In this document: positions 45,118 to 53,752 of the stretch, in pieces
How positions within the stretch are numbered: the first letter of the stretch is position 1
Layout: the number at the start of each line of letters is the position of its first letter
NCBI RefSeq assembly: GCF_018829635.1
Contig: NZ_JAHKKG010000011.1
Location: 372,001 to 436,000 of the forward strand
Direction of reading: 5' to 3'
Length of the DNA stretch: 64,000 bases
Origin: Paractinoplanes bogorensis
GTDB lineage: Bacteria > Actinomycetota > Actinomycetes > Mycobacteriales > Micromonosporaceae
Translations under genes and position numbers: made by a program
Notes under the pieces: model-generated
Seen by the model: the letters and a program-made list of their open reading frames with translations, nothing else
The model's database searches: none
Told to the model about the DNA's origin: nothing

Positions 45118-45657
45118 ATGTTGATCGAGACCGAACGGCTCCTGCTGCGGCGGTTCCGCAAGCCGGACGCGGAGGTGCTCGCGGCCTATCGCTCGGATCC
45201 TGACATAGCCCGATATCAGTCGTGGGACGCGCCGTTCTCGTTGCTGCGGGCCGAGACCGCGGTCGCCAACTTCATGGCCTCCGACCCCGACAGGCCGGGC
45301 TGGTTCCAGTACGCGATCGAGCACACCGCCGACCGCGAACTCATCGGTGATGTGGCGGTGCACCTGCACGACAACCTGAAGCAGGCCGAGATCGGCTTCA
45401 CGCTGGCCCGGAACCGGCAAGGACAGGGTTACGCGACCGAGGCCGTACGGGCCGTCCTTGATCGGCTCTTCACCTTGCAGGGTCTGCACAAGGTGGCGGG
45501 GGAGTGCGACGCCCGCAACTCGGGGTCGGCGGCGCTGATGGAGCGGCTCGGCTTCACCCTGGAGGGCCGGCTCCGGCAGCAGACCTTCATCAAGGACGAA
45601 TGGACCGACGACCTGATCTATGGCCTGCTGTCCACGGAGTGGCCCTCGTATGGTTGA
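45118..45657 (+). CDS. GNAT N-acetyltransferase (RimJ/RimL-like)
   Basis: 179 residues. MLIETERLLLRRFRKPDAEVL at the N terminus, IGFTLARNRQGQGYATEAVRAVLDRLF (the acetyl-CoA pyrophosphate loop QGQGYA) and NSGSAALMERLGFTLEGRLR are diagnostic of the RimJ/RimL subfamily that acetylates protein N termini or small amines. It is the first of four closely spaced plus-strand genes (9-base gap to the next). An imperfect GTCAC-N8-GTGAC repeat at 45071-45088 lies in its upstream region. Confidence 0.9.
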   Translation: MLIETERLLLRRFRKPDAEVLAAYRSDPDIARYQSWDAPFSLLRAETAVANFMASDPDRPGWFQYAIEHTADRELIGDVAVHLHDNLKQAEIGFTLARNRQGQGYATEAVRAVLDRLFTLQGLHKVAGECDARNSGSAALMERLGFTLEGRLRQQTFIKDEWTDDLIYGLLSTEWPSYG

Positions 45658-45666
45658 GTTCCCGCC

Positions 45667-46239
45667 GTGGATCTCGATGGATTCTGGGCGCTGATCGAGC
45701 GCAGCGCGCGTAAGAAGGACGAGCACGACCGGGCCGACTGGCTCACCGCACAACTGGCCGAGTCGTCCCCGGCCGAGATCGAACAGTTCGAGATCCTCTA
45801 TTACGGCCTGCGCGACCGGATCGACACCTGGCACATGTGGGGTGCGGCCGCCCTGATCTGCGACGGCGCGTCCGACGACTCGTTCTGGTACTTCCAGGCC
45901 TGGCTGATCGGGCAGGGACGCGAGGCGTTCGAGTCGGCCGCGGCCGACCCGGACGCGCTGGCCGACCTCCCGGCGATCCGCGTGCTGGCCGGCCGCGACT
46001 CCGACTTGTGGGCCGAGGACGAGTGGCCCGAGTGGGAGCTGCTCGACTACGTGGCGTCCGAGGCCTACGAAGAGGTCACCGACGGCGACGACCTGGACGA
46101 CGCCCTCGAGGCCCGCGGCCTGATCTTCCGCGCCTGGCCCGAACCGCCCGACCCGCGTTTCGACACGCGCGACGTCACCGAGCGGCTGCGGCGTTATCCT
46201 CGGCTGTCCGGCCTGTTCGACCCCGTTCCCTCCGTCTGA
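45667..46239 (+). CDS. DUF4240 family protein
   Basis: 190 residues from GTG 45667. The DUF4240 pattern is clear: FWALIERSARK at the start, then DTWHMWGAAALICDGASDDSFWYFQAWLIGQGREAFESAAADPDALADL. Acidic and cytosolic. Family function unknown; members often occur near stress or toxin-immunity genes. Second gene of the GNAT-DUF4240-VOC-Ddn run, 9 bases after the acetyltransferase. Confidence 0.88.
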   Translation: MDLDGFWALIERSARKKDEHDRADWLTAQLAESSPAEIEQFEILYYGLRDRIDTWHMWGAAALICDGASDDSFWYFQAWLIGQGREAFESAAADPDALADLPAIRVLAGRDSDLWAEDEWPEWELLDYVASEAYEEVTDGDDLDDALEARGLIFRAWPEPPDPRFDTRDVTERLRRYPRLSGLFDPVPSV

Positions 46240-46248
46240 GGAGTCGTT

Positions 46249-46626
46249 GTGCCGCACCGCAGCCGGTTGTCCACCATCCTGATCGACGTGCCCGCCGCCG
46301 AGGCGGAGGCGGCGACGGCCTTCTGGTCACGGGCGCTGGGCGTCGAGACGGTCTCCGAGCCCGGCGAGCCCCAGTTCACCGGTCTGGTCGGCGCGCTGCC
46401 CGGGCTCACCCTGGCCGTGCAGGCGATCGACGGCGACGCCCGCTACCACGTCGACTTCGAGACCGACGACCTCGACGCCGAGACGGCCCGGCTGGTCGCC
46501 CTCGGGGCCGAGCAGATCGACCAGTGGCTCGACTGCCACATCCTGCGCCTGCCCGGCGGCCAGCTGGGCTGCGTCATCCCACGCCACAGCGACGACTTCG
46601 ACCGGTTCGCCAAGTCCTGGCCGTGA
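46249..46626 (+). CDS. VOC-family (glyoxalase-like) protein
   Basis: 125 residues from GTG 46249. A beta-alpha-beta-beta-beta repeat pattern: STILIDVPAAEAEAATAFWSRALGV, then YHVDFETDDLDAETARLVALGAEQ and a C-terminal CHILRLPGGQLGCVIPR strand. The fold binds metal and small molecules; activity (dioxygenase, isomerase, resistance) is not determined. Its stop overlaps the next start by GTGA. Confidence 0.82.
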   Translation: MPHRSRLSTILIDVPAAEAEAATAFWSRALGVETVSEPGEPQFTGLVGALPGLTLAVQAIDGDARYHVDFETDDLDAETARLVALGAEQIDQWLDCHILRLPGGQLGCVIPRHSDDFDRFAKSWP

Positions 46627-47117
46627 CCGGCTACGGATTCACCGAGGCCGGTCCCGTACGCCGGATGGTGCGGCTCGCCGTGACCAGCCGTCCCGTGGCG
46701 TGGCTGTCGGTGCGCTACCTGGCGTCGATCGACCGGCTGGCCCTGCGGGCGAGCGGCGGCCGCGGCACCCTGTCCGGCTGGGTCTCCGGCCTGCCGGTGG
46801 TGCAGCTGACCACAACCGGCGCCCGCACCGGCCAACCGCGGACGACACCGGTCCTCGGCGTACCCGACGGCGACAACCTGGTCGTGATCGCGGCCAACTT
46901 CGGCGACCGCCGCAACCCGTCCTGGTACCACAACCTGCGCGCCCACCCCCGCGCTACGGTCGCGTCCCGGTCCGTTGTCGCTGTCGAACTGACCGGGCCC
47001 GAGCGCGATCGACTCTTCGCGGCCGCCGTTCGGATGAATCCCGGTTGGCTGCGCTTCCGCGACCGCGCCGACGTCCGGCAGATTCCGGTCATCCGCCTCA
47101 CACCGGTTCCTGATTGA
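46623..47117 (+). CDS. Deazaflavin (F420)-dependent nitroreductase/quinone reductase, Ddn-like
   Basis: 164 residues from GTG 46623. The split-barrel DUF385/Ddn pattern is VVQLTTTGARTGQPRTTPVLGVPDGDNLVVIAANFGDRRNPSWYHNLRAHP, the signature of F420-binding reductases, with a helical N terminus that may touch the membrane (VRLAVTSRPVAWLSVRYLA). It reduces quinone-like or nitro compounds with reduced F420. Its 3' end overlaps the convergent aldo/keto reductase by 20 bases. Confidence 0.87.
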   Translation: MTGYGFTEAGPVRRMVRLAVTSRPVAWLSVRYLASIDRLALRASGGRGTLSGWVSGLPVVQLTTTGARTGQPRTTPVLGVPDGDNLVVIAANFGDRRNPSWYHNLRAHPRATVASRSVVAVELTGPERDRLFAAAVRMNPGWLRFRDRADVRQIPVIRLTPVPD

Positions 47118-47883
47118 GCCGCCTTCGCTGTTCCGAGGTCAGCTCGATCTGCTCGGCCGCCACGTTCTCCTCCAGATGGGACACCCGCGACGTGCCCGGG
47201 ATCGGCAGCATCGCCGCGGACCGGTCGAGCAGCCAGGCCAGCGCCACCTGAGCCGGCGTCGCTCCGACCTCGGCGGCGATCGCTATCGCCTCGCCGTTCG
47301 GCTCACCAAGCGGCCGCCACGGCAGGAAGTCGATCCCCTCCGCCTCGCAGACCCGGAGCACGGGTTCGTGCACGCGGTCGTCCAGGTTGTAGCGATTCTG
47401 CACACTCGCGATCCCGGCGATCGCCCGCGCCTCCGCCAGCTCACCCACCGAAACCTCGGACAGCCCGATCCGCGCCGCCTTGCCCGCACCGACCAGCTCG
47501 CTCAGCGCACCCACCTGATCGGCCAGCGGCACCTCAGGATCGACGCGGTGCAGTTGCAGCAGCGCGATCCGCTCAACCCGCAGCCGCCGCAGAGACCCGT
47601 CCACTTGCCGCCGAAGCGACTCGGGCCGCCCGTCAAGCCGCCAGTTGCTCAACGGCCCGCTGCCGGTCACCCCGACCTTGGTCGTGACAACCACATCTTC
47701 CCCGTACGGATACAGAGCCTCAGCGACCAGCTCCTCGTTGGCGCCCCCACCGTAGAGAAAGGCCGTGTCGACCAGCGGTACCCCTAGCTCGACGGCCCGC
47801 CGCAACACCGCAACCGACGTCTCCCGGTCCCGCCCCGCCGTAGCCAGCTGCATAGCCCCGAACCCGATCCGCCCGCCGCTCAC
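47098..47883 (-). CDS. Aldo/keto reductase
   Basis: 261 residues from GTG 47883, chosen because GGGAGAGG lies about 9 nt upstream and the family begins at SGGRIGFGAMQLA. Catalytic residues are visible: VDTAFLYGGG (Asp and Tyr), VVVTTKVG (Lys) and LLQLHRVDP (His). GTSRVSHLEENVAA near the C terminus is the NADPH phosphate-binding segment. It reduces a carbonyl with NADPH; substrate unknown. The frame stays open upstream to 49359, with no stop separating it from unlike sequence, so a fusion protein is formally possible. Confidence 0.88.
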   Translation of the reverse strand: MSGGRIGFGAMQLATAGRDRETSVAVLRRAVELGVPLVDTAFLYGGGANEELVAEALYPYGEDVVVTTKVGVTGSGPLSNWRLDGRPESLRRQVDGSLRRLRVERIALLQLHRVDPEVPLADQVGALSELVGAGKAARIGLSEVSVGELAEARAIAGIASVQNRYNLDDRVHEPVLRVCEAEGIDFLPWRPLGEPNGEAIAIAAEVGATPAQVALAWLLDRSAAMLPIPGTSRVSHLEENVAAEQIELTSEQRRRLNQEPV

Positions 47884-47915
47884 CCTGAGCACCCTCTCCC
47901 GATCAACCGCTCGCC

Positions 47916-47959
47916 GTCCACAGTGATCATGACTGGGGCTCGGCAAGATCACTGTGGAC
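47916..47959. repeat. Perfect 13-bp inverted repeat upstream of the aldo/keto reductase
   Basis: GTCCACAGTGATC (47916-47928) and GATCACTGTGGAC (47947-47959) are perfect inverted copies with an 18-nt spacer. It sits 33 bases upstream of the AKR start inside sequence of low coding character. It may be an extragenic palindromic element, an operator or a terminator for what lies upstream. Confidence 0.7.
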
Positions 47960-48802
47960 AGGTGCGGACGGTAAAACAAACGGCACCTCTCTTTGCCAAG
48001 GCGTCTCCAGCTTGTCTGATCGTTGGCGGTGATCGCGGTCTGCAGCGTGAACACCGAGGCCGTGGGTTCTGCCGATCCGGCGACAGGTGCGGAATCAACT
48101 CCCGCAGAGCCACTCTTCGGACCGGTCGTCGACTCGCCCGACGTGCAGCGTGGCGGCGTGCGCCGGCGGATCGGTACAGCGAGGCGGCCGGCCCGCATGG
48201 CCCGGGCGCCGCGATCCCGACGCAATGGTGGTTCACCATGGGCTCGGTGCGCCGGCGCCCGGACGAGGCGCTGCGTCAGGGTGCCAACTCGAGTGGGTTC
48301 CGCTGGCCCGGCAGCATGCGATTGCAGCATTTCCCGCAGGGCCGCTGTCTGGACCGCGACCACAGAATGACGACCCTCGCCCACTCGTAAGCGACGAACG
48401 GTATCGGGTGTCACCCGAACCACGGCGCGCGGCGACCCAAGAATCCCATCGAACATCCGCCCGTGCGAATGATTGACGCTGACCGCAGGGCCGGCAGGTA
48501 TTCGAGCTACGCCAACCGCAGGACCAGCGGCTTCTTGGTCGGCGCTCACAGTGGGCTGAACAGGTGTTGGATTCCGCCCGCGTATGAGTCGCGCAGGATC
48601 ATTCCGAGCTGCGTTATCAAGCCCATGTAACGTTCCGCCGGAATTTCTGAACGAGTCGGCGTGAGGCGTTTCTGTAACAGCGTTATCCTGCGTTGGTCCA
48701 CCTATTTTGTGGCCCGTGGTTCGAGGCGATTCTTCCTGCGCGGCGAGGCCTGTCTCGTGCTGCGACACGTCGACCGTACTGGTGACTGCCGTAGGAACTA
48801 CC

Positions 48803-48950
48803 TCGCGTCGTGCCGTGTCGGTGGCCTCGTTCCGGGTTGCGTTGGCTGCTCTGGCGTGGGCTTCGCCGGCTGCTTCGCGTCGTGCCGTGTCGGTGGCCTC
48901 GTTCCGGGTTGCGTCGGCTGCCCTGGTGTGGGCTTCGCGTCGCGCTGTGT
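48803..48950 (-). repeat. Direct repeat of 72-bp period in the coiled-coil frame
   Basis: TCGCGTCGTGCCGTGTCGGT and following bases at 48803 recur from 48875 over about 45 near-identical bases, and a degenerate third copy begins near 48938. On the minus strand this encodes TRNEATDTARREA-type units. Confidence 0.8.
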
Positions 48951-49359
48951 GGGTGGCCGTGCACCGTGCCACTTCGGCCGACCAGATTTCCGAAGCGCGC
49001 GCTGTGGCTGTTGCGTCGGGGCGCGCTTTGTTGTTGGCTGCGCGTGCTGCTTCGCGCTGTGCTGTCGCGGTGGCCTTGTGTCGTGCGACGTCGGCGGCCC
49101 AGTCTTGCGCTGCGCGAGCTGCCCCGCGTTGCGACGCGTCGGTCGGGCTGATCTCGGCTGTGCGGACAGCCTTGATCTGGTCGAGCGTGGACGCCGGCGT
49201 GCGGCGCATCTTTTCGGCGTGGCGGCGCTCCAGGCCCCGGTCTCGGCGCTCTTTGTGCTGGCGCCGGAATTCCTCCCGGGAGGGTGAATAGTTGCGTGCC
49301 AAGGTGGGATCGCGCATTTCCGAGATCGTGGCCCGGCTGAACAACGACAACTGCGCCAT

Positions 49360-49755
49360 GCAAAGATTATCCCCTACCGGCATAGCGCCATGTCAGTATT
49401 CGATCATGCAAATATGTGCGTTTCACGAAATGACCTCGGGCAGCAAAACCACGGCGAGTCAGTGAAGGTCAACCTCATTCACGACGTTCCGGAGGGGTTG
49501 TCCCGGCGATCCCGGTCGCTCACGGGGTTCGATCAGACCGTCCAGACCTTGAGCAATCCGTCTGGCGGGAATCGGGCATCCCGGCCGCCGAGATGGACCG
49601 CGCCGGGGCCACGGCCTGGTCCTGCCGCCTGCGCCGGAAGACGACCCGGTGACCGAAGTTCGAGGACCGGCCGACGTCTGGTGGCATGACCGGGATTCGC
49701 TGATTGCCGTCTACGCGGGCCTCGGCCCGCCAGTCACCGCACCGGGTTGATCTTC
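49360..49755. other. 396-bp region without a supported gene
   Basis: It lies between the coiled-coil frame and the MFS exporter. The part next to 49360 is unusually A+T-rich (CGATCATGCAAATATGTGCG). No frame here has protein-like character or a good RBS. The only structure seen is the hairpin at 49715-49730. Confidence 0.5.
49715..49730 (-). terminator. Hairpin downstream of the RiPP-cluster exporter
   Basis: GCGGGCC pairs with GGCCCGC around a 2-nt loop, 25 bases beyond the MFS stop on the minus strand. A short stem, so modest support. Confidence 0.4.
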
Positions 49756-50985
49756 TCAGGGCTGGACGCGTGCTTGTAGCGGCGTGGGCTGCAACAGCCG
49801 GGTGCACGCGACGGCAGCCGTCAGCATGGCCGCCAGCAGGATGAAAGCTGTGGCCCTCGGCCCGGCCACGGCCAGCAGGTAGCCACCGAGCACGGCACCG
49901 ATCGGCACCGCGCCGTCGGTGATGACCGAAGCGGCGCTGACGATGCGGCCCAGCGCCGAATCGGGTACGGCGCGGGCCCGGGCCACCGTGAGGGTGACGG
50001 CCACGACCGTGCCGATCGCGCCCACCCCGCCCCACGCGATCACCAGCACCACCGTCCGGGTGCTGACCGCGATCAGCGCCAGCATCACCGTCCACGCCCA
50101 CATGCAGCTCAGGAACAGGGCGCGCGGCGAGAACTCCCGTTCCAGCCGTGGGGCCGCGAACGAGCCCAGGATGCCGCCCACGCCGGCCGCGGCCAGGATC
50201 GCGCCGACCGTCCAGACCGGACGGCCGTCGCGGGTGCCGACCACCAGCACCATCAGGATCACGCACTGGAACAGGATGTTGGTGAAGCCGGTGACGATCG
50301 TGGTCATGCGCAGGAAGGGGATCCGCCACAGCCAGACCAGTCCCTGGCCCATGCGGTGCCAGAAGCGGGCCACCGGGTCGGCGGTGGGGACCGGGCGGGG
50401 GTCGAACAGCCGTTTCGGCATCGCGGCCAGGGTCCACAGGCAGAAGACGTACGAGAAAGCATTGAAAAGGAACGGCGCCCAGCGGGACACGTCGAAGAGC
50501 GCGCCACCCACCGCGCGCCCGGCGAGGTTGGCGATCGGCTGTTCCGCTTCGAGGAAGGAGAAGGCGACCGTGCGGTGTTTCTCGTCGACCACGTCGCGGA
50601 CCGCGCCGACCTCGGCGATGCCGAAGACGACGAACGCCGAGCCTTCGAGCACCGCCGCCACGATCAGGATGACGGTCAGGCCGGCCAGGTCGAGCGCCGA
50701 TGCCAGCAGCACCGACACCGTCGCGGCCAGCCCGACCGCCTGGGCCGCCAGCATCAGGAGGCGGCGGTTGACGGTGTCGGCGATCAGGCCGGCCGGCACC
50801 TGCAGGATCAGCGTGGGGACGGTGGCCGCGAAGGCGATCCAGCCGGCCAGTGCGGGGGAGTCGGACAGGGCCAGGGCGAGCAGGGGGTAGGCGATGCGGA
50901 TGCCCGCGGTGCCGACCAGCGACAGGGCGTTGCCGCTCCACAGCGCCAGGAAGCGCCGGTTGTGGAGGATCACGACGAGAGCCAC
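49756..50985 (-). CDS. MFS exporter of the Fxs-like RiPP operon
   Basis: 409 residues from GTG 50985; a few codons later is possible. Twelve membrane helices of the MFS_3 type: NRRFLALWSGNALSLVGTAGIRIAYPLLALALS, VPAGLIADTVNRRLLMLAAQ (loop 2-3 motif), EAEQPIANLAGRAVGG. Its start overlaps the end of the HExxH gene by 16 bases, so it is translated from the same message as the precursor and modifying enzymes. Export of the mature peptide or self-resistance is the simplest role; this is inference from context. Confidence 0.87.
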   Translation of the reverse strand: MALVVILHNRRFLALWSGNALSLVGTAGIRIAYPLLALALSDSPALAGWIAFAATVPTLILQVPAGLIADTVNRRLLMLAAQAVGLAATVSVLLASALDLAGLTVILIVAAVLEGSAFVVFGIAEVGAVRDVVDEKHRTVAFSFLEAEQPIANLAGRAVGGALFDVSRWAPFLFNAFSYVFCLWTLAAMPKRLFDPRPVPTADPVARFWHRMGQGLVWLWRIPFLRMTTIVTGFTNILFQCVILMVLVVGTRDGRPVWTVGAILAAAGVGGILGSFAAPRLEREFSPRALFLSCMWAWTVMLALIAVSTRTVVLVIAWGGVGAIGTVVAVTLTVARARAVPDSALGRIVSAASVITDGAVPIGAVLGGYLLAVAGPRATAFILLAAMLTAAVACTRLLQPTPLQARVQP

Positions 50986-52616
50986 GCGGTGAGCTGGACG
51001 ATGTCACCGCCGACGGCCGCGTGCAGTGCCGCGACCACTTCGGGGCGGCGGAACAGGGCCGAGACCGACGCCTCGTCGGTGAGGTGCCGCATGCTCAGGG
51101 CCACGCCGGCCCACGACTCGGGGCTCAGCGGTGACTCGGCCAGATAGAGCGACAGGGCCCGCTCGTAGTCACCGGCCGCATAGGCCAGGTCGGCGGGGGG
51201 AACGCCCGACAGATCGCCCGACATCTTCAGATAGCCGACCGGCAATCGCGAACGATCGCGGGGTGGCGCGGAGACCACGTGCGAAGGCGGCAGCGGGCCC
51301 GGCCTCGGCGACGAAAGCCAAGAAGCGGATAGAGAGGTGATGTCGACCGCCATGTTCCGCACCCGCCACGCGACCAGATGACCGGCTGACGCCTCGCGGG
51401 CCAGCGTCTCGAGCCGACCGGACACGGCCACGCCCGACCAGCGCGCGTCGGCGGCGGCCCGCATCGCCGCGACAAAACCGGTGCCGGCCTCGGTGAGCAG
51501 CGGTGACGCGGCGGCCACGAGCAGCGCCTGCCGCACCTGGGTACGCCACCGCGCGAACTCGACCTCGGCCACCGCGGACTGCTCCGACAGACGCCAGAAG
51601 TCAGTGACGCCGATATGCGCGTAGATGCCCTGCAACAGCCCGGAGAGCGGCCGCGGATCGTCCCGCCACGGCGCGTACAGGTCTTTGACGGCCGACGGCT
51701 TCTGAAGTTCGACCAGGTCGGTCAGGGCGGTCAGCTTGGCATGCTGGCACTCGTGGATCAGGGTGAGCGCGAACTGGCGCGGCCCGCCCGCGGCGCTCAT
51801 GTGCACACCCCCGTATGCGTGCAGCGAGGTGTTGCTGACCCCGTTGGGCACCGGTTCGGCGGTCAGCGGCACCACCGCCCGCAGCACGTCGTCGATGCCG
51901 GCGCTGTATTCCGGGTACTGCCGGCGCAGGATCTCGAGCGCGCCGTGGAAATGGCGGGACCACATCGCCGCCTGGGCCTTGGTCAGCCGTGGGGGAGGAG
52001 AGGTCAATTGCGCTTTCGTGTACGGGTCGGACATGTCGCGAAACGGGTCCAGATCATCGAGATGGACCGTCCGCAGCGTCGAATACGTCGTCCCGAGCTT
52101 GCGCAACGGCAGCCAGCGCTCGTCGTTCTCGCCCCCGGGATCGCGCACGATGAGGCGGGTGCCGCCAAGAGTGATCTCGGCCCGATCCCGCGCCACAGCC
52201 ACGAGAGCCGTCCCGTGATACCCGGGCGCGGCGAGCCGGGCCAGCCCGAGCCCCGGCAGCATGACCGCGCCGTCGCGCACGACCACCTCGTACTCGCCGA
52301 CCCCACCCGACGTGATCACGTGCGCCACGGCCAGCCAGCCCGGATAGCCCAGGTCGGCCCAGAGCGGGATCTCCGACTCGACCTGCCCGGACAGCCGCCG
52401 CAGGCAGTGCACGAGCCAGACGCCCAGGTTCGGGGAGTCGAGCAGTTCGCCCCGGATCAGCCGGGCCGCCTCGGTCAGCCGCGGGTCGGCCGCGTCCTTG
52501 ACCAGCATGCGCAGCAGGACCTCGCGTTTCTTCCGCTGCCCGGCGGCGAGCAGGGCCCGGGCGGCGGGCGTGCCGAACCCGGTGCCGAGATCACGGGCCA
52601 GGGCGTCAGCGTCCAC
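50970..52616 (-). CDS. HExxH-motif protein of the FxsB-associated family
   Basis: 548 residues from GTG 52616, overlapping the radical SAM stop by 11 bases. The metalloprotease-like motif HECQH is at 288-292 within FALTLIHECQHAKLTALTDL. Flanking patterns (WSRHFHGALEILRRQYPEY, VSNTSLHAYGGVHMSAAGG, DFWRLSEQSAVAEVEFARWR) match the HExxH domain proteins that accompany FxsB radical SAM enzymes. A basic linker separates a C-terminal helical part. It may process or further modify the precursor peptide; the chemistry of this family is not established from sequence. Confidence 0.85.
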   Translation of the reverse strand: MDADALARDLGTGFGTPAARALLAAGQRKKREVLLRMLVKDAADPRLTEAARLIRGELLDSPNLGVWLVHCLRRLSGQVESEIPLWADLGYPGWLAVAHVITSGGVGEYEVVVRDGAVMLPGLGLARLAAPGYHGTALVAVARDRAEITLGGTRLIVRDPGGENDERWLPLRKLGTTYSTLRTVHLDDLDPFRDMSDPYTKAQLTSPPPRLTKAQAAMWSRHFHGALEILRRQYPEYSAGIDDVLRAVVPLTAEPVPNGVSNTSLHAYGGVHMSAAGGPRQFALTLIHECQHAKLTALTDLVELQKPSAVKDLYAPWRDDPRPLSGLLQGIYAHIGVTDFWRLSEQSAVAEVEFARWRTQVRQALLVAAASPLLTEAGTGFVAAMRAAADARWSGVAVSGRLETLAREASAGHLVAWRVRNMAVDITSLSASWLSSPRPGPLPPSHVVSAPPRDRSRLPVGYLKMSGDLSGVPPADLAYAAGDYERALSLYLAESPLSPESWAGVALSMRHLTDEASVSALFRRPEVVAALHAAVGGDIVQLTAWLSS

Positions 52617-53748
52617 CGGCCGGCCTCCTCGCGCCGATCCGGGCCAGTTCGGCCGTGACCCGGGCCCGTACGTGCTCGATCAGGAATTCCAGGTCAGGGC
52701 AGTAGACCGACGGGTTGCGGAAGCCGGAACCCGCACGGAACCGGTGCGCGTAGTTGCCGCCGCCGCAGATCCGGTGGATCGCGCACGCCCGGCAGGTCGG
52801 GCCGAGGGCCTCCCGGCCCAGTTGCCGGGCCATGATCGCGGGCTCGAGCAGCGCCGCGTCGAACGGGTTGCCCGGGCCCGGCGGCCGGATCCGGGTCGCG
52901 CCCGCGAACGCCGTCTTCAGTGTGTCGACCTGCTCGATGGTGCCGTCGGTCTCGACCACGGCGACCCGGATCGGTTGCAGGCCCACGGATTCCGAGCGCC
53001 CCGAACCGCCCAGGATCAGCGCCAGCAGGTCGTCGAACAGCCGCACGCCGGTCTCGCGCACCGGGGCGTCGAACCAACGATCGAAGATCAAGGACAGCCA
53101 TTTCCCGTACGCGGGCAGGCCGCCCTCGTCGCGGCGGGGCGGGGGAGTCGTCCAGTTCCCGTGCGGCAGCAGGAAGTCGACGGTCGGCGGATCGAGGGCG
53201 AGCAGGGCCTCGTACGTGGAGATCGGGTCGTTCTCGAGGTCGACCGTGCACAGCAGCCCGGCGTACAGCGAAGGGCGTCTGCGCAGCAGGTCGATTCCCC
53301 GGACGACGCCGGCGTAGCTGCCCCGGCCGTCACGGTAGGTGCGGTGCCGGTCGTGGCCGGCCCGGTCGCCGTCGACGCTCACGGCCACGCGGATCTGCCA
53401 CCGCTCGCAGACCTCGGCCACCCGCTCGTCGAACAGCAGCCCGTTGGTCTGCAGGCCGAGTCGCAGCCGCCGGCCCGGCCCGACGATGCTCGTGGCGTGG
53501 GCGGCCAGGCGGTCGAGATGATCGGCGCCGGCCAGCAGCGGTTCGCCGCCGTGGAAGACCAGGCTCACCGAGTCGCCGGCGTGTTCGGCGATCTGGCGGC
53601 AGGCGGTCGCGAACACGGCCTCGCTCATCACCCGGGGCTGGGCCCGCCAGCCCTGGTCGGCCGACTCGTAGACGTAGCAGTAGCCGCAGGCCAGGTTGCA
53701 CCGGCTATGGATCTTGAGGACGAACTGGTGGAACGGCTGCGGTGTCAT
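52606..53748 (-). CDS. Radical SAM/SPASM peptide-modifying enzyme, FxsB-like
   Basis: 380 residues from ATG 53748. The radical SAM cluster motif is Cys17-x3-Cys21-x2-Cys24 (SRCNLACGYCYVYE). VFHGGEPLLAG and LQTNGLLFDE are SAM-binding strands. The C-terminal SPASM region CRACAIHRICGGGNYAHRF ending NPSVYCPDLEFLIEHV is characteristic of FxsB. It uses SAM to install C-C or C-X crosslinks on a ribosomal peptide, and related enzymes make three-residue cyclophanes. Its start is 4 bases after the precursor stop, so the two are co-translated. Confidence 0.9.
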   Translation of the reverse strand: MTPQPFHQFVLKIHSRCNLACGYCYVYESADQGWRAQPRVMSEAVFATACRQIAEHAGDSVSLVFHGGEPLLAGADHLDRLAAHATSIVGPGRRLRLGLQTNGLLFDERVAEVCERWQIRVAVSVDGDRAGHDRHRTYRDGRGSYAGVVRGIDLLRRRPSLYAGLLCTVDLENDPISTYEALLALDPPTVDFLLPHGNWTTPPPRRDEGGLPAYGKWLSLIFDRWFDAPVRETGVRLFDDLLALILGGSGRSESVGLQPIRVAVVETDGTIEQVDTLKTAFAGATRIRPPGPGNPFDAALLEPAIMARQLGREALGPTCRACAIHRICGGGNYAHRFRAGSGFRNPSVYCPDLEFLIEHVRARVTAELARIGARRPAGGR

Positions 53749-53752
53749 CGGC

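Larger units (their letters stand above)
47884..49359 (-). pseudogene. Open frame with coiled-coil repeats, lacking its own stop codon
   Basis: A start at ATG 49359 gives MAQLSLFSRATISEMRDPTLARNYSPSREEFRR, then an Ala/Arg/Thr/Glu-rich helical part with copies of ATRNEATDTARREA (24-residue period), then about 250 residues of low protein character (RRRTPPRCTSGESTTG). There is no stop before the aldo/keto reductase reading frame, in the same frame. Composition is less GC-rich than the neighbours. The N-terminal part looks like a real gene; the rest may be decayed sequence or a lost stop. No family recognised. It is also possible that the whole 754-codon frame is one protein. Confidence 0.4.

Noticed and set aside
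47923..48390. Plus-strand frames of 115-155 codons in the low-coding region upstream of the aldo/keto reductase
   Set aside because: No RBS, no protein-like composition and no recognisable motif.
48661..49291. Cys/Arg/Val-rich plus-strand frames over the coiled-coil repeats
   Set aside because: They are the reverse complement of the DNA repeats; the minus-strand heptad-like Ala/Arg/Glu reading is far more protein-like.
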